From: Batillaria attramentaria
Lineage: Eukaryota; Mollusca; Gastropoda; Batillariidae
Length of the DNA: 64,000 bases
Reading direction: 5' to 3'
NCBI GenBank assembly: GCA_018292915.2
Contig: JACVVK020000488.1
Coordinates: forward strand, 104,501-168,500
The notes under the pieces are model-generated. The model made no database searches and had not been told where the DNA came from. It was given only the letters and a program-made list of their open reading frames with translations. A program made the translations under genes and the position numbers. This document shows positions 13,901 to 28,100 of the stretch, piece after piece (position 1 is the stretch's first letter; each line of letters begins with the position of its first letter).

Positions 13901-16900
13901 CTTCCCCCACCCGGCCCCATCCCCAGTCACGTGGCTTATCGGTCGAGGTCGTAGAGGATCTAGTGTCATTGGTAGAACTTGGAGAGGGGAGAACCGGCAA
14001 CAATAACAACAAAACAGACAAAATAAAATGAAGTTTGGAGAAACAACTTTGTAGGACGGGGCCGTTCCTCCTTGTTTTCATTTACATTTTGTCTAAAAAA
14101 AAATCACAATCTGTGAAAATTCTGCCTGTCACTACATGGGAACAAACTGAAGACAAACTACATTCAGATAACAAAGAAACTGGGATAACTGTCTCGTAAG
14201 TGGTTACGACGATCAACGGTTTTCTTGTGCAAGTATGGACACACAAAAGTTGTAAGCTTTTATATCTGGATATCAAGACATTTAAAACTTGAAGCTGGAC
14301 TGCAAGAAACTCACCCAGGTGAAGTGAGGTCTACAACCACCAGGTCGTTTTGCAGCAATACAACAATGGCATAGGGGTCTTGGAAATCTGAAAAGTTACA
14401 AAGCGAAAATGTCAACACAAAGAGGAGCACCTGAAAACCAGGTATCTACACACGGTCACAGCAGCTGGTTTTGATCTAGGAAGAGAAGCTAACTTGTGTT
14501 CAGGACTCTTGTCCCCTTGGGCCCGTATGTAATAGTCGAGGTTAGGGCATTTAGCCCTGGGTTAGAGTCTAACCTCGAACTAAACTAGCTCTAGGGTTAT
14601 ATTTTGTTGTTTTTTGTTTTAAATCAAGAAGCGGGCCCATTCCAGCAAGGTGCCTGAGCTGTCACAGAAGGATTTTTTTCTTTCTTTCTTCCCTTCCTTT
14701 TTTATTTAATTTTGCTTTTGGGTTTCTTTTGTCCTAGTCTGGGTTAGGCCCGTAACCGTGGGTTAAATTAACCTCGACTTTTACATACGGGCCCTGCGGT
14801 GAAAGCAAACTCCTGGCTTATCCACTTGGAGATCATACACATACTGTTTTGGGATAGCGCATGGGGAAAATCAGCTTGAGACAGAAGAAAACAGAATACA
14901 GCAAGAGAGCAACAGAGAGATCTCTGTAGGGTTAGAGTTAAAGACTGACCATGGCACCAGGGCGTCTCACACAGGACAACAAAGTCAATGACGTTATGCT
15001 CCATCTCTAACACTGTGGTACTCTTGCCGGTCATGACTGTGATGCTGGGTGTGCGGCCCGCCCGGTCGTAAGACATGCCGCCCGAAAACATCACCATGTC
15101 GTCACTGAAAACAAAACAAAACGAGGAACTGACATGACGCCGCTCCTTAGTAAATACAAACAATGGCATCAACCCTTTTCTCACTAGCACTGCCACAATG
15201 CAGTGTAACCTTGCTGCCTAACGCTGCCACAATGAACACATAAAATTTAAAAAAAAATATATATTCAACCACCATACTAGCGCTGCTTTGTGATACCTGC
15301 AGCCTGTGAAATGCTGTCATTATGCGTCCAAGTGATACAATATCAAACACCACCAAAAGAACTCAGAACGATCTGTGAGCATAAAGCTGATGGAATTTGT
15401 GAGCATGAAGCTGATGGAACTTCTGAGTACAAAATAGACAGAAAATGGACCTCTAAAAATAACCGCTGTGTCATCATACTCTAACCACCGACGGGTGAGT
15501 AACTGTACTTACCTGTTGCGGACTGACTTCCACTCCACTTTTGCTATAGGCTTGCACGGATCAGGCTTTCCATCAGCACCAATTTTTGCTAATAGGGTAA
15601 TACAAAAACAGCAAGGATTTAGTTCAGAAATAATAACAACAAAATGAAAGGAATGAAGGTGTGAATGCTATGATCCAGTCTGCAAATTTGGCGTGAACAT
15701 GATTAAAACTATCAACTGTCTTCCTGAACCCCATTACAGCAGCTGCACAACCCATGAATCTGACAGAATATACAAATTTAGCACTACTGTCGAGATGGCA
15801 TCAAAAGGTGAAAAAAAAAAAAAAAAAAAAAAACAACAAAAAAAAACCCCAACAATAATCAATACACAACTGCCACACAAGTATGATGAGAACTGCAAGC
15901 CACTTTATCTGAGTACGATGAGAACTGCAAGCCACTTTATCGGAGTACTTTTATAACGTACGGATAATCTTACCAGCCACTCCTGGCTACAATCTGTGTG
16001 CTGCTCTTCAACATCCCTGTTCTTTTTTTTCTACTTTTTTATGTTTTCTTTTGTAGACAGGATCTGTGCCATATGTTCTGTGCCACATTCAATTCGGTTG
16101 GTTGGCTATTGCAGCATAATCTGTAAGGTTATCGTCTTTACCCTCATAACAAGGGTTCATACCTCATCCTTCATACACACAGAGAGGTCTGACTCACCAT
16201 GAGGCATAAGAACGCTAACTGCCTTGTGGGGCGCCTTCACATTCCAGGTCGTCAAGCTGCCGTCCGAGTGACTGCACATGAACTGTTTTCCTTCGTGATG
16301 CCATGCAATGGACCGCAAAGCCTGCAAAGGAACATACCCACACTGAAGCGAAACAATTAGTAGGGGGGAACCATACTGCATCTCAATCGCTATCACATCA
16401 CAATACATCAGCATTATGGAATAACTCTTAAGAGCCTGACCCTGACCACCCCCTGCCCACTATATGATACGACTTGTTAAAAAGAACAAGCCACTGCACA
16501 CCAGTGGGAGGCACTTCAAGCCACTATCACTAAATCAGTATTACACAAAGTGCGGACCTTCCCCACTAGGTCTGAGACTGATGCAGATTGCATAATAGTG
16601 GTTTGAAGTGGCTACGAGTGATGAAAAGATTTCAAGTAAAACTGCGGTCTTTGCATGGGTTTTTAAGAGACAATAATTATAACATCAATGATAAACAAAC
16701 AAAATCTATTAGAGGGAAGGCACGGTGGCTCTACTGACTGAAGTCGTGAGGGTAATGGGGGAACTCCTATAGTATCATGTCGCTATAGTATGTATGTCAT
16801 CTGGTATAACTGAAGGAGAAACAAAATCTGACAGTTATACCCAGGATATTTGATATCACCTGACTGACCACCCACTGGGACTAAGCTGTGAAGTACTTGA

Positions 16901-19900
16901 GGGGTGGCAGACAGAATTTCCTGTCAAGCACAATGAGTGAGTGAACAGGTTCACATTGTCAGTTACATGTACTGTACCATTAAAAAAAAAAATTCATGAC
17001 CTGATAATACCAGTATGCTATAACGGTGGCGGTCCTGTATGTGTGTGTGCACACATGCTTGAGTGCATCGCTTGTATAAGTGTGTGCTGTTTGTTTGATC
17101 TTGTGTGTGTGTGTGTGTGTGTGCGCGTGTGCATGCGCGCACACGCGCGCGTGTGCATGTGAATGTGCGTTTGTGCATGCATGCATGTGCAAAGGGAGAG
17201 GGAGAAAGAGGGGAGGCGCTTTCAATTTAGTGAGGTAAAGGACACACACCAAGTCACCACCACATACTTCACATCTTACTGCAAAGAAAAATTCCCCTGC
17301 TTTTGAAGACGCCCCGGTGAAGTGAAGAAAGGGCACAGCCATTACTGTTAGCACCTCTGTCACTCCAAGTGCTGTAGGCACAATAATACACTTCCTAAGC
17401 CCCCGGTCCATCTAGCTGGGCACCTATCAATCATGGGATCGATACGGGCCCATCCAGGGTTTCTGGTCCCCATTAATAAATAGGGCTGTCCCCTACTCGG
17501 GGCCCCAAATCAATACACAAATCTGTCCTGGCCACATCTGACCACTGCCTACTCATCCCTTCACAGCTGGCCGGTGAGGAGCCGCGATCATACGCCGCGC
17601 GGCCCGGCCATTGTGCTGCTCCGGTCTCATTACGCCGAAGACTATTGCGCACTTCAGGCTCGTTAGGGCTGCGGGGGCTGGGGTTTACTCTGGACCGCGT
17701 CCACAATCTGTCAACAACTTGAGCCCAAGCTGGTCGGGGACCCTGCAAGTCCATGGTCCACACCGCCTTCTGCTGGAAACTGGATGCGAAGGTTGGCTGG
17801 ATGGTTGGGTGTGCAGCCTTGAAATTCTGTTCAAATAGGGTTTTTTTTTTCCTCAAATTTTTTACAAGCAAAACTAGAAAAGTTACCAACCAAACTTCAA
17901 AGTTAGAAACATGTGCCCCTCAGCTGCTGTTGACGTTGCCTTCTTTGGACCAGGAGGTGTCTCTGCTTGAATTCCAATGCATCTGAAGTTGACGGCTGTT
18001 TGCTTTTGATTTGGTGCGCTTCATAAATAGACGGCAGCTTTGTACAATGATTCGCCAAATTCACACTCAGAAGTAGCCAAGGGAACACACTCATTCTTTG
18101 GATGACAAAGAGTATGGATCGGAAAACTTGAAAAATGCCTTTTTACTGCTATGACACACACACAAAAATTGACGCCATTTTTTCGCACTCGAGGAAGTTT
18201 TCAGCGTTAGCTGCCAGCATTTCTTTCCATCTGCCATGGCTAGTAAAATACTTGCCACTGTCAGGGCTGGTGTGTTAGGCTGGTTGTGGAACTGAACAGT
18301 CTTTTCTAGTAGCTAGTGGCCCCGCTTACACCAGAAGCACAAAACCAGACGCACCAGAATGCGTTTTTTTGAAAATTCAGCATGAATCAAGTGGCTCCTC
18401 ACTTATGAAAATAACGGGAAAAAACCTGTATGATCACTTGGCCTGTATGATCACTTGGCCTGTGTGGGTTGGCGATTTGAAAATGAAACTACTCACATAC
18501 AAGTAGACATTTGTGCTTTGGTTTAAACTACAATAATTTTCCAAATACTACCAAGTGGTTCGGCCGAAATGCAAATCACACCTTCCTCAACAATTAATTT
18601 CAAATAACTCACAAGGCAAGCCTTGGGTTCCTTTCTTGCATCAGATTCCAATACTTTTTTTTTTCCCCCCACCTGTCACTGTGTTGAAATGAAATCCATT
18701 GAGTGGACGGTTAAACTGGGGACAATCCGGAGCAAGAGGCGGCAAGAGTAATCAGGAGAGAGGCAATAAAGTGCGCAGCTCGGCGCCCGGCAGCAGCGGG
18801 CAATGTGTCACGGTGAGTGGGCGGAGAGCTGCACTCTTGACACTGCTTCTGCTCATTCCGCCAGACTTTGCTTGGCACGCCAACCACCGAAAAGGGGAAT
18901 GAGGGGGGGGGGGGGGGGAACAGTTGTAACAATTCATCAACACAGCATACAATCAAATGTATCTCCCAGCTGTGGCCAGCCGCAAGTGCTCAATCACGAT
19001 GGCGGAATGGATGAATGAATGAATGGATGCATGCAGGATCCCTTGACAAGGGGATCTGACCTGGTGGTTAAGGCAGCCAGTCTGTGGACTGATTTCTTCT
19101 TAAAATATCGAGTCAAATTCACACAAGGCTCGTTTACTCATTTACGTGTACTGTGTACACACACACACACACATCAAGTGTACACGTTAAAAATCCCATT
19201 CTCAACAGAAGGGACCGCAGAATGGGGGGAAAAAGTATACATTGTCAATGCATATATATATATATATAGAAAAGGAAACGGTAATGACTGCGAAGTGGTT
19301 ACAAGTTAAGCAAAGAAAAGCAACATAAAAGGGACAGAAACCACTTAACTTTCACAAAGGAAGGCACGGGTCAACGTTTCGGCTTTCGCCTTCCTCAGGA
19401 CACAAACAAATGGGACATAAACAAACAAAAGGTAACTGCGGACATACTGACATACACGGCGAAAAAAAAAAAAAAATGGTGCGCGAGAAAAGGTCCAGAA
19501 AACAATAGTAAAAATATCACAACACCCATCCTTTGGTGACAGAAGACCATGGACTGTGTGTGGAGAAAAAAAGAAAAGAAAAAAAATGGGGCAGAAAAGA
19601 ACAGAAAAGAATACTAAAAAATAGCAGACATCACAACACCCATCCTTTGGCGACACAAGACCATGGACTGTGTGTGAAAAAAGTTCAGACGGTTATGTTA
19701 CAGCTTTTTGTTCAAACCACCCGGGGCCTGGCTTCCCAGGCGCTGAATAATATGCGACTCCAACCAATGCATATAGAGAAAAGAAAAAGGATGGCACTGG
19801 AATAATGGTGACACACTTTCCCAGGGGCAGCAGCCCAAATTTCCCAGTAACGGAAACTACACACACACATAAAAGCACTTTCTAAACCCATGAGCTGCTG

Positions 19901-21584
19901 GAGCAAGATTGAACATTTCACCAAGGAAATCGGCCAAAGCGTGAGCAAACTGAGAGCGCAGCGGAAACAAAACCCACCATACAACCAGACCAACCAATGA
20001 CAAAAGCAATCACAGAAACTCAATTTCCCAATCTTCCCATCAAACACTGCTACTGGGATAGGCCCAGTGTGCGGACTCTGTCGAGGTCGGAGGTCATGCA
20101 CTGTAATCCTATCAGACCAGGGTGGATTTCACTGGACCCAGGGCTGCAGACAGAGGACTGCCCATGGTGAGTTTCGCGTTTCAGTGCAGTCTGGGCTAGA
20201 CGGGACTTGTTCTATGGTATGAGCTAATCATCCAGCATGCGATGCAAGACAAGCGAGACATACAGATGAGGCAAGAGTACAATAAGAGAGTGGCGCTTTC
20301 ACCACCCTGCATTAGATCAGTTACGTACGTACGCCGCCTCTACCAAGTCTGCCCTTGTAAAGGAGTATCATCAATTAATGACATCCACACATCTCCTGGG
20401 GGAAGGAGAGCTGTGTGAACGGCCGTCTGCCTCTGCTCTGTCTGACGGTAGTTCAAACAGCGATGCATTTGACTGAACACAACCACTGCCCACAAGAAAA
20501 GCCTCAAGGAACTGAAGAGACTCTGTACCATGTACTAGAGTAAACCTGACAACTCTTGCATGGACTGGCATCCATGAAGTCTCTAACAGGACAACTGTCC
20601 TGTACTATACGACACTGTCCAGTAGGACATGTGTCCACCTACTTACAGAAAATAGATTAGATGTTATGGATTTCAGTACTGGTCCAACACAAATATAAGT
20701 GAGCCTGTCCTGTCTCCTACTGTCTGATTCAGTAACTGCGGTCTGGTGGCACACTAAAAACAATCCTCCTATTGTCTAACTCAATAACTGCAGTCTGGTG
20801 GCACACTAAAAACAATCTCTCCTATTGTCTAACTCAGTAATTGCGGTCTGGTGGCACACTAAAAACAATCCTCCTATTGTCTAACTCAGTAACTCCGGTC
20901 TGGTGGCACACTAAAAACAATCAGTAGTATGAAAAAGAACCTAGAGTGACCAAAAAGAACACAGGGTGAGAGTGGGAACCGGCTGGTTTTGAGCCAGCAA
21001 GACGACGAACAGCATGAAGTGTACTAACCTCAGGAGAGTTGTAGCGACACTCTGCGGACTTGCTGCGAAGGTCCCACATGACGATGGCTCCGGCTTCAAA
21101 CCCAATCAGCAACTGCAACAAACATGCGTCATAAAATTAATGTTTCCAAACATCAAAGATCAGCCTGATTCAATTCAAACGTCACACTGCACACCATCAC
21201 ACTTCACATGCATTTCCCTGTGGTCTGAACAAGCTGGCTAGCCAGAGTGAAGGCTTGTGAAACTGAAAGGTGTAGTCCGCCCTCTCGGGGGTTAGGGTTA
21301 GGGTCAGGCTTAGGGTTAGGCCTGTGAAACTGCAAGGTGTGGTCCGCACTCTAGGGGGTTAGGGTCAGGCTTAGGGTTGGGTTAGGGTTAGGCTTAGAAT
21401 TAAGGTTACCAGGGTTTGGGTTACCTAGTGGTGACAGTGCAGTCGCATTACCAAGGTGCAAATGGTCCTACACAGTGAAGTTCACCAACACAATGAAACT
21501 AACCACAAGCCACATCTCAATGAACTTGAGATGGTGAAAAGCTGATTATTGTGATGGCACAATGACACAAACTTTGTTTTCTTG

Positions 21585-21641
<57 letters not shown>

Positions 21642-22151
21642 CGTGTGTTGGGGGGGGGGGGGGGGTTACTGCAGTCAAGCTTGATTGAATGATGCTACAT
21701 GCACTATTTCTTCAAGCCACTCTCTAAAACTCTGCCACCATTTCTTTACAGAAAACAAACCTCATGTTGCTAACTTGAGAAAAAAACGGATGAGTGAGTG
21801 AGTATTTAATTGTATTGGTACACACTCCCACCCCCCCCTCCCCCTCAAACACAAGTCCTCCCTCCCCCCCTCCACCACCAGGGACTGCCACCCCTCCCCC
21901 TGACAGAAACTACTAGCCATGACAGTGGAACATGCAGTTTACTGTTTACGTCAGGAGAAAAAAAAAATTATGCAGCACGTCTCAAGTTACAAGCGCAGCT
22001 GGTACAGGCAGGTACATTTATGATGAAAATCCAATTCTTCACCCAGCTGCCGCCATCCCAACTCACAGAATTAACCCTCCTTGAGTTAAGATCATTATCA
22101 ACACATACGCCAACGCTCAAAACTTGAGGCTGCAGTGAGAAATTGTGTATC

Positions 22152-22194
<43 letters not shown>

Positions 22195-25088
22195 GGGTCA
22201 TGTGACATTGAAGGAGTTTGCACCATCTAGTTCTGTTGCCATATATGTACACAAGAATTATCATATTAAACAAGATGACTGAAAATCTCATCAGCAAGGC
22301 TCTCATACTGTGTGCTATTACATGTACTTCATTTGCTACTTCAGTCTCACGCATTTGCTTGGGAGGAGTATTAGACAGTTTTCGTGATGGCACAGTGACA
22401 TTCACAATTACCGAATTAACTTAGTTATCTGCATAGCATAAACTAGCAAACTGTGCTGCTTTTTAATCTTTGTTGTGTTTTAGCAGTGTTGCTGCTGTTT
22501 CTTTCTTTCTTTCTTTTTTTTTTTAAAGTAAAGCACTAGAAAAAGCATCTAATTGCACATCATATGGCAACATCTGTGTGTCTAAACAAGCAGGCAAACA
22601 ATGTGCTATAGACGACTCCACTCGGCAAGCCCCCAGGCCAAAACCAGACTTCACTTCGCCATGTATTGGCAAAACACAGTATGTCCATGACATCATGTTA
22701 TGGACAAAGGGGTGATTTCAAGATAAAAAGAGACTGACGATATGGTCTTTTTTCTTCAAATGACGTCAATGGACTGACTGCTTTCTTTCAAAGTTTCATT
22801 CATATCGAAGTACATGTGCTTCCTTTTTAGTAGTGTCTGGCAAGGAAGTTTGCCAGAGCAGTGCTATGTCATGTGTTGTGCTCAATATGCCGCAGTAAGC
22901 GATAGGCTGAATTCTGGGGGATTGCTCCTTTTGACTGAGAGGAGTGGAGTCATCTGTTAGCAGCACCACGGTCACATCATGTGTGGTATTTGATACATGG
23001 CCAACAGCATAAGCAGATAACAATTCTGACAAGCTGTTGCACCCAGCTAGAAAAAAAATTTTTTTTAATCACATTTTAGCTTTTTCCAAACATCTCCCAA
23101 GCTGGTCCATCTATAAATGTGTGGTGGTGACGATGAGCAATCAAAATTTTACAAATTCGTTTCCACCATTGCAGTTTACAGTCTGGGCACTATACCAAAT
23201 TGCGCAACATGCAGGTGTGAGAATGTTGCTGAATACCATACCTTGTTCGAGTCGATAGGGTTATCACTAAGATGAACCACTGGTCCTGGGTGTGTTTTCC
23301 GGCATCTGACAACAAAAATAATAAAAATAATAACAACTACATGTCCATCATCATCTGTGCCATAGTGCTTCCATGGACCTAATGCACAGTCTTCTTGAAC
23401 TTGCACGTGAAAGGACATTCAACATGTTTGGTGATTCTTACAAACCGATTTAAAATCGATATCACACCCTTAACTGCTTTATTTTCAAATGCAGGAAAGA
23501 CAATTTCCTTTACAATTACATGCACTACATTACATTGCAGGTAAGGTGGTCTCATTTCCATTTCTGCAATGGCACACAAGTGAGAGTAAGGTCCTAGGAC
23601 CTAAAAAATCTAACAAAGCACACTGCTGACTAAAATAATCTGTAGTAAGACAGCGAATGTGCATACACACACACCTACAATCTTCTCTCCACTTTCACTG
23701 CTTTGCTCTTGTATACACAGCGATCGTCAAATGCGCTCACCCGCTCGCTTTCGCTACCAAATTTACCGTCGGGCGAGTGAAACTGAAAGCTCCGGTAGCG
23801 GTAGCCCAAATGGCGAGCAGGAATTCTGAGATGAATCAGAACCTAGCAGCCACTCCGGCTTCCAGATTTTTTTTTTCGGGCTACCAGTTTTGTTCAGGGC
23901 GGTAGCCCGAATGGCTACCATGGTCCTGACACATTTGACGATCGCTGATACATGTTTATTTCAAAAGAAAAAGTGTTAATGTCAAGTATTCCTGCCATGA
24001 AACTTTGTTTTTCAAACAACTCACAGTTCAATGGCTTTGTTCCAGTTGATGACGTAACCCGACAGCAGAAAGGACTCGATGTTGACGACGTGCACGTTGC
24101 CTCGCTCTGTGCCGATGTACAACCACTTGCTTTGGAATGGTAGGTGGCAGTATGTTATTCTGCAACCGAACAAAACCTCAAGATACACTCAGGAATGGAA
24201 CACCTTCAGTAAGCAGAGTGGTGACTGGTTGGGCGGCTGGTTGGTTGGAGTTTCCTTTTCCATCACATAAGGATGATTTCAAAAGCGGAGGGGGAATACA
24301 GCCAACTCAAACTTGAAGCTCCTGCAAGGATACTCGCAACCAGAGTATTACATCAGGACACCACTCTACCAGTCTTCAAGTTCAACAACAAGACTCACCT
24401 TTCTCTCTGGAACTTGAGTGTGTGCACAATTTCTGGCTTCTTCTGTCTGTAGTTCCACAAGTGTAACGAGTCGTCTGAACACACTGTGACCAAAGCACCC
24501 TAGTCAAAGAAACACAGATGAATTCAGATCTATACATTTCAGACCAGTGTTTTATTGTCTAGACAAGTGGGGATGTGGGGCAGAGAGTGGTGGGGGGGGG
24601 GGGGGGGGGGCGGGGAAGGTGGGTTGGAGCTTTCTGAAGCATTCACAATCACAGAGAGAGGTCTGCAACAGAAGACAGCAGAATACTCCCCCCCCCCCCC
24701 CCACCTCCAATCAACTGCGACCTCTCCGTGGTAACATGGTCCTTGTTACAATTACCAAGCACAAAAAACCCATTAAACTGAAACCCAAAAAGTGTGCACA
24801 CTTAAAAAGCATGAGCATAGCATGAGGCAGGTCCACGTCCAGCACTCACCTCGTTGATGAGAAAGAGGACCTGAAAGATGGCCACATCTCCATCATGAGT
24901 ACAGTGGATGTCCACCCCAGGGCGACCAATGCTAATTCATAGTCAAGGACAAATATGGGTGTCAAGATTTCATCATCATTCTGTTCAACCACATAATCAT
25001 TCTAATAAAGTATGTGAATACAGCTTTTGGAAGCAACTTCACTGCAACGTTGGAGACTGGAATAACTGGTCCAGTATAAACATGTATA

Positions 25089-25154
<66 letters not shown>

Positions 25155-28100
25155 AGGTGGCATTGCATCGCGGTGACACTCTTCCCTTGGGAAAAGCAGC
25201 CCAAATTTCCTTAAACTTTAAAGGGACAATAAATTAGTTTAAAAATGAAATGTTCACAAAGCATCACTGGCACCACTAATACTTTCAAATGCTGAAACGG
25301 ACCATTTTCATGTTAATTAATTACAAAGGTGACTAATGTTTTGGAACAATTCTGCGTGAGAGTGCACCTGTATGTTCAAAATACTCCTGATGATTAGTTT
25401 ACATTAGCTGAATGTTTACACTGTGCGCTGGTGGTTGAACATTCAAATTCGAGGACTGTTGGATAGGACACTCGCCAGCTGGTGTATTAGCGGCGTCAGT
25501 GAGTATGCTCCTGTTGGCTCAGTGCCAGCACTTGATGGCTTTTATCACCGTGCAGGTGTCTAAGTGGTGTGAAGCTGGATATCACCAGAACAGCTCAGTA
25601 TGATCTGTGCGCCTAAAAATCTAAGAATTCGCCTCTTTAGGTTTTGCTGAAATGTATGAAAACAGGGAAGAAGTACTCATTTACAAAGTGCTGAAATGCC
25701 CTTGCATAGATGTTGACCAAGAAATACCCCCCCCCCCCCCCATCTCAACTTCCTTCCAATCCACTCTCCTTCCCCAATCCGCAGCCACAAAATATGTATA
25801 CACGACCATCTTAAACCATCAAACATACCTAAACAACCTTTATAAACCCATATTGTATTGCTTCAAATGAAAGGTGGAGGGAAAAAATCTCAGCAGGCTT
25901 GATTCCGCACAATAAAGAAACACCGCTTTTCGATGAAGCCCAACTAACACATGGCGGGCAGCATAGATCAGCGGACGCTCCTGGCTGTGCGGCTTCCTGG
26001 CAGGTCAGGGTGATGTAGGAGGCGCCGCTGCTGGCCCGGCTATAGCGCCACGTGATGCCCTGGGACCCCATGCCTCTCCCCAGCGTCATCCATCACCAAA
26101 TACACACACAGCCAGGGCCATGGGCCATCTTGGAATTTCCCAGCCGAACTACATAGTCTTCTGACACCCATACCCCTCCCATCCCAACCTACCCCCCCCC
26201 CCCCAACCCCGACCTTTATTAGCCATTGCTGTGTTGCTTTTGAGATTTTGTTTTTCTGAGTGAAGACAAGAAATATTGAGAGAAAAAAATCCAACATGCA
26301 CTTTTACTTTTCAGCATTAGCACTCCATGTCAAACTTCGTAAAAGGTGCATCAACAAGACACGCTGAGTGGCAAACTCCACCACTGGTAGGCTAAGTTTT
26401 CTCACAACATGTGAACTTGTTACAAACTGCAGTATGCATCATGGATTCACACCCCCTGCATCTTGTGCAACTGTTACCAACTCATACTGTCCTGCAAGCA
26501 AGCTACTTTCCACAAAGTTTTGGCTCCCCAAATTTGGCTTTTAAAATCTTTTCTGCCTCTTTTTGAATTAAAAAAAAAGTTTATTGTTTTCTTCCAGGAT
26601 TGAGAGGGACTGACAGAGCCAGTCATAGAATTCTTAGGGTGAAACAAAAATGACTCATCTTCAACAAGACATGTATCTCAAATAATGGCAACATCAGAAT
26701 TATGTTCTTCTAAGCTTTCTTAGGGATGTAGTTTTGGTACAGCAGGCAGGCTGTTACCCACTAGACGGAGGCAAGTTCAACCAAGCTACACTGTACCATG
26801 TGTGCAGGTGTTACCCAGCCAGTGGGTGGGTGTCAGGGTACAAAACAAGCAGCATCATTGAGCCGACCTTGATTTCAGGCTTTTGTTTTGAGAGGCCCGG
26901 GTCAGAAGCTCTCAGTTTGCTCCGGCCATAAACCCTCTTACACAGCAAACTGCTCGTCGAAAGGCCCCCGTGCACGCAATAAAGTATTGATCACCGATAC
27001 CCGGTGTTTGCGCTAACTAAAGGGACAATTGCAAAGACTTTCCAATTCAAGCCCCCGCACAAGAAGGCGGGCCGGCGCCCGAACAAGCGGTCCTGCACTT
27101 TTCTCAGAAAGGGCACTTGGCCGTTGCTAGTCGCCTTCTGACGGCAGGACCCCCCCCCCCACCCCCTTACCACCACCCTCCTCCCAGTTCCAGACCCAGG
27201 TCCTGTGCAACCTCCCTCCCCACTACAAGCTGGGGTCTCCCTCGGCCAAGCACAGGTGTTAAACAATATGGCAGGGATTTTGTCTTTCAGTGCTACTGCA
27301 ATTCAAAAGTTTCCATAATGATTGCTCTAATGCTGTGTACATGCTTTGAGTTTGAGTTTCTTCCCCAATGATAAGTACTTTGATTTAAAACTAAAAGTTT
27401 TTAATTTCATGACGACTGCTCTTAGGCAAAGTCACATGACTGAAATAGAAGCGTGCACACATCTGTACACAGTAGCACCATTTAAGCTGTTTTGTGGTTG
27501 ACAAATGACCCCTCTCTTTCACGACCACAAGCCCAAATCCAGTATAATCTAAAGTACATTGTACACCGACCATCCACCTTTTCACCAACTACAACTGGGT
27601 TTCAAATGTGGGTAGCACCGGAGGAAAAAACAGCAACAACAAAATTATACACTTGGACTTCAGTTTGACGATGTGGAAGAAAGGGGGTATTCATTAACTT
27701 GCAAGACAAGTGCATGCTCATATTTCAAACATCAGTCTAAGAGCAATTGTAATAAAAACTTAGCAGGGAAAAAATCTACCACCATGACTAACCCCTTTTT
27801 CCGGTAGATAGAACTGCAGTTAAATTGTGTTCCTTCCATATGTACAGTATGTCAGCACTGGAGAGAAAAAAAAAAAAAAAACACTTTCCGGCCATCAAGA
27901 GTCCTCCTACCCCCCCCCCCCCCCTCACACACACACACACCCCTGCACCATGGCGGTGGGTTGACAGGATGCTGAGTGGTCATGTTTCACAGGATGGTGA
28001 ACAATCGACTGATCAATCGTCTCCATCGCATCACTGCTGCCACACACTCCTGATGTGCTGACTGCTCATGGCCGTACAGCAATGTCTGTCTTGAGTTTCC

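Larger units (their letters stand above)
16322..21028. other. Tomosyn intron 7 (4.7 kb)
   Basis: No exon seen. It holds the alternating tract at 17.1 kb, a GC-rich stretch at about 17.4-17.75 kb of unknown nature, a tRNA-SINE-like piece with an internal CA array (about 19.05-19.24 kb), a Penelope-like terminus candidate (about 19.33-19.41 kb), a duplicated segment of about 47 bp (19517-19563, 19630-19677) and the 54-bp array next to exon 7. Confidence 0.6.

Noticed and set aside
21029..21112. CRISPR-like array suggested by the regular repeats near exon 7
   Set aside because: The repeats (20.7-20.9 kb) are head-to-tail without unique spacers and lie in a eukaryotic intron.
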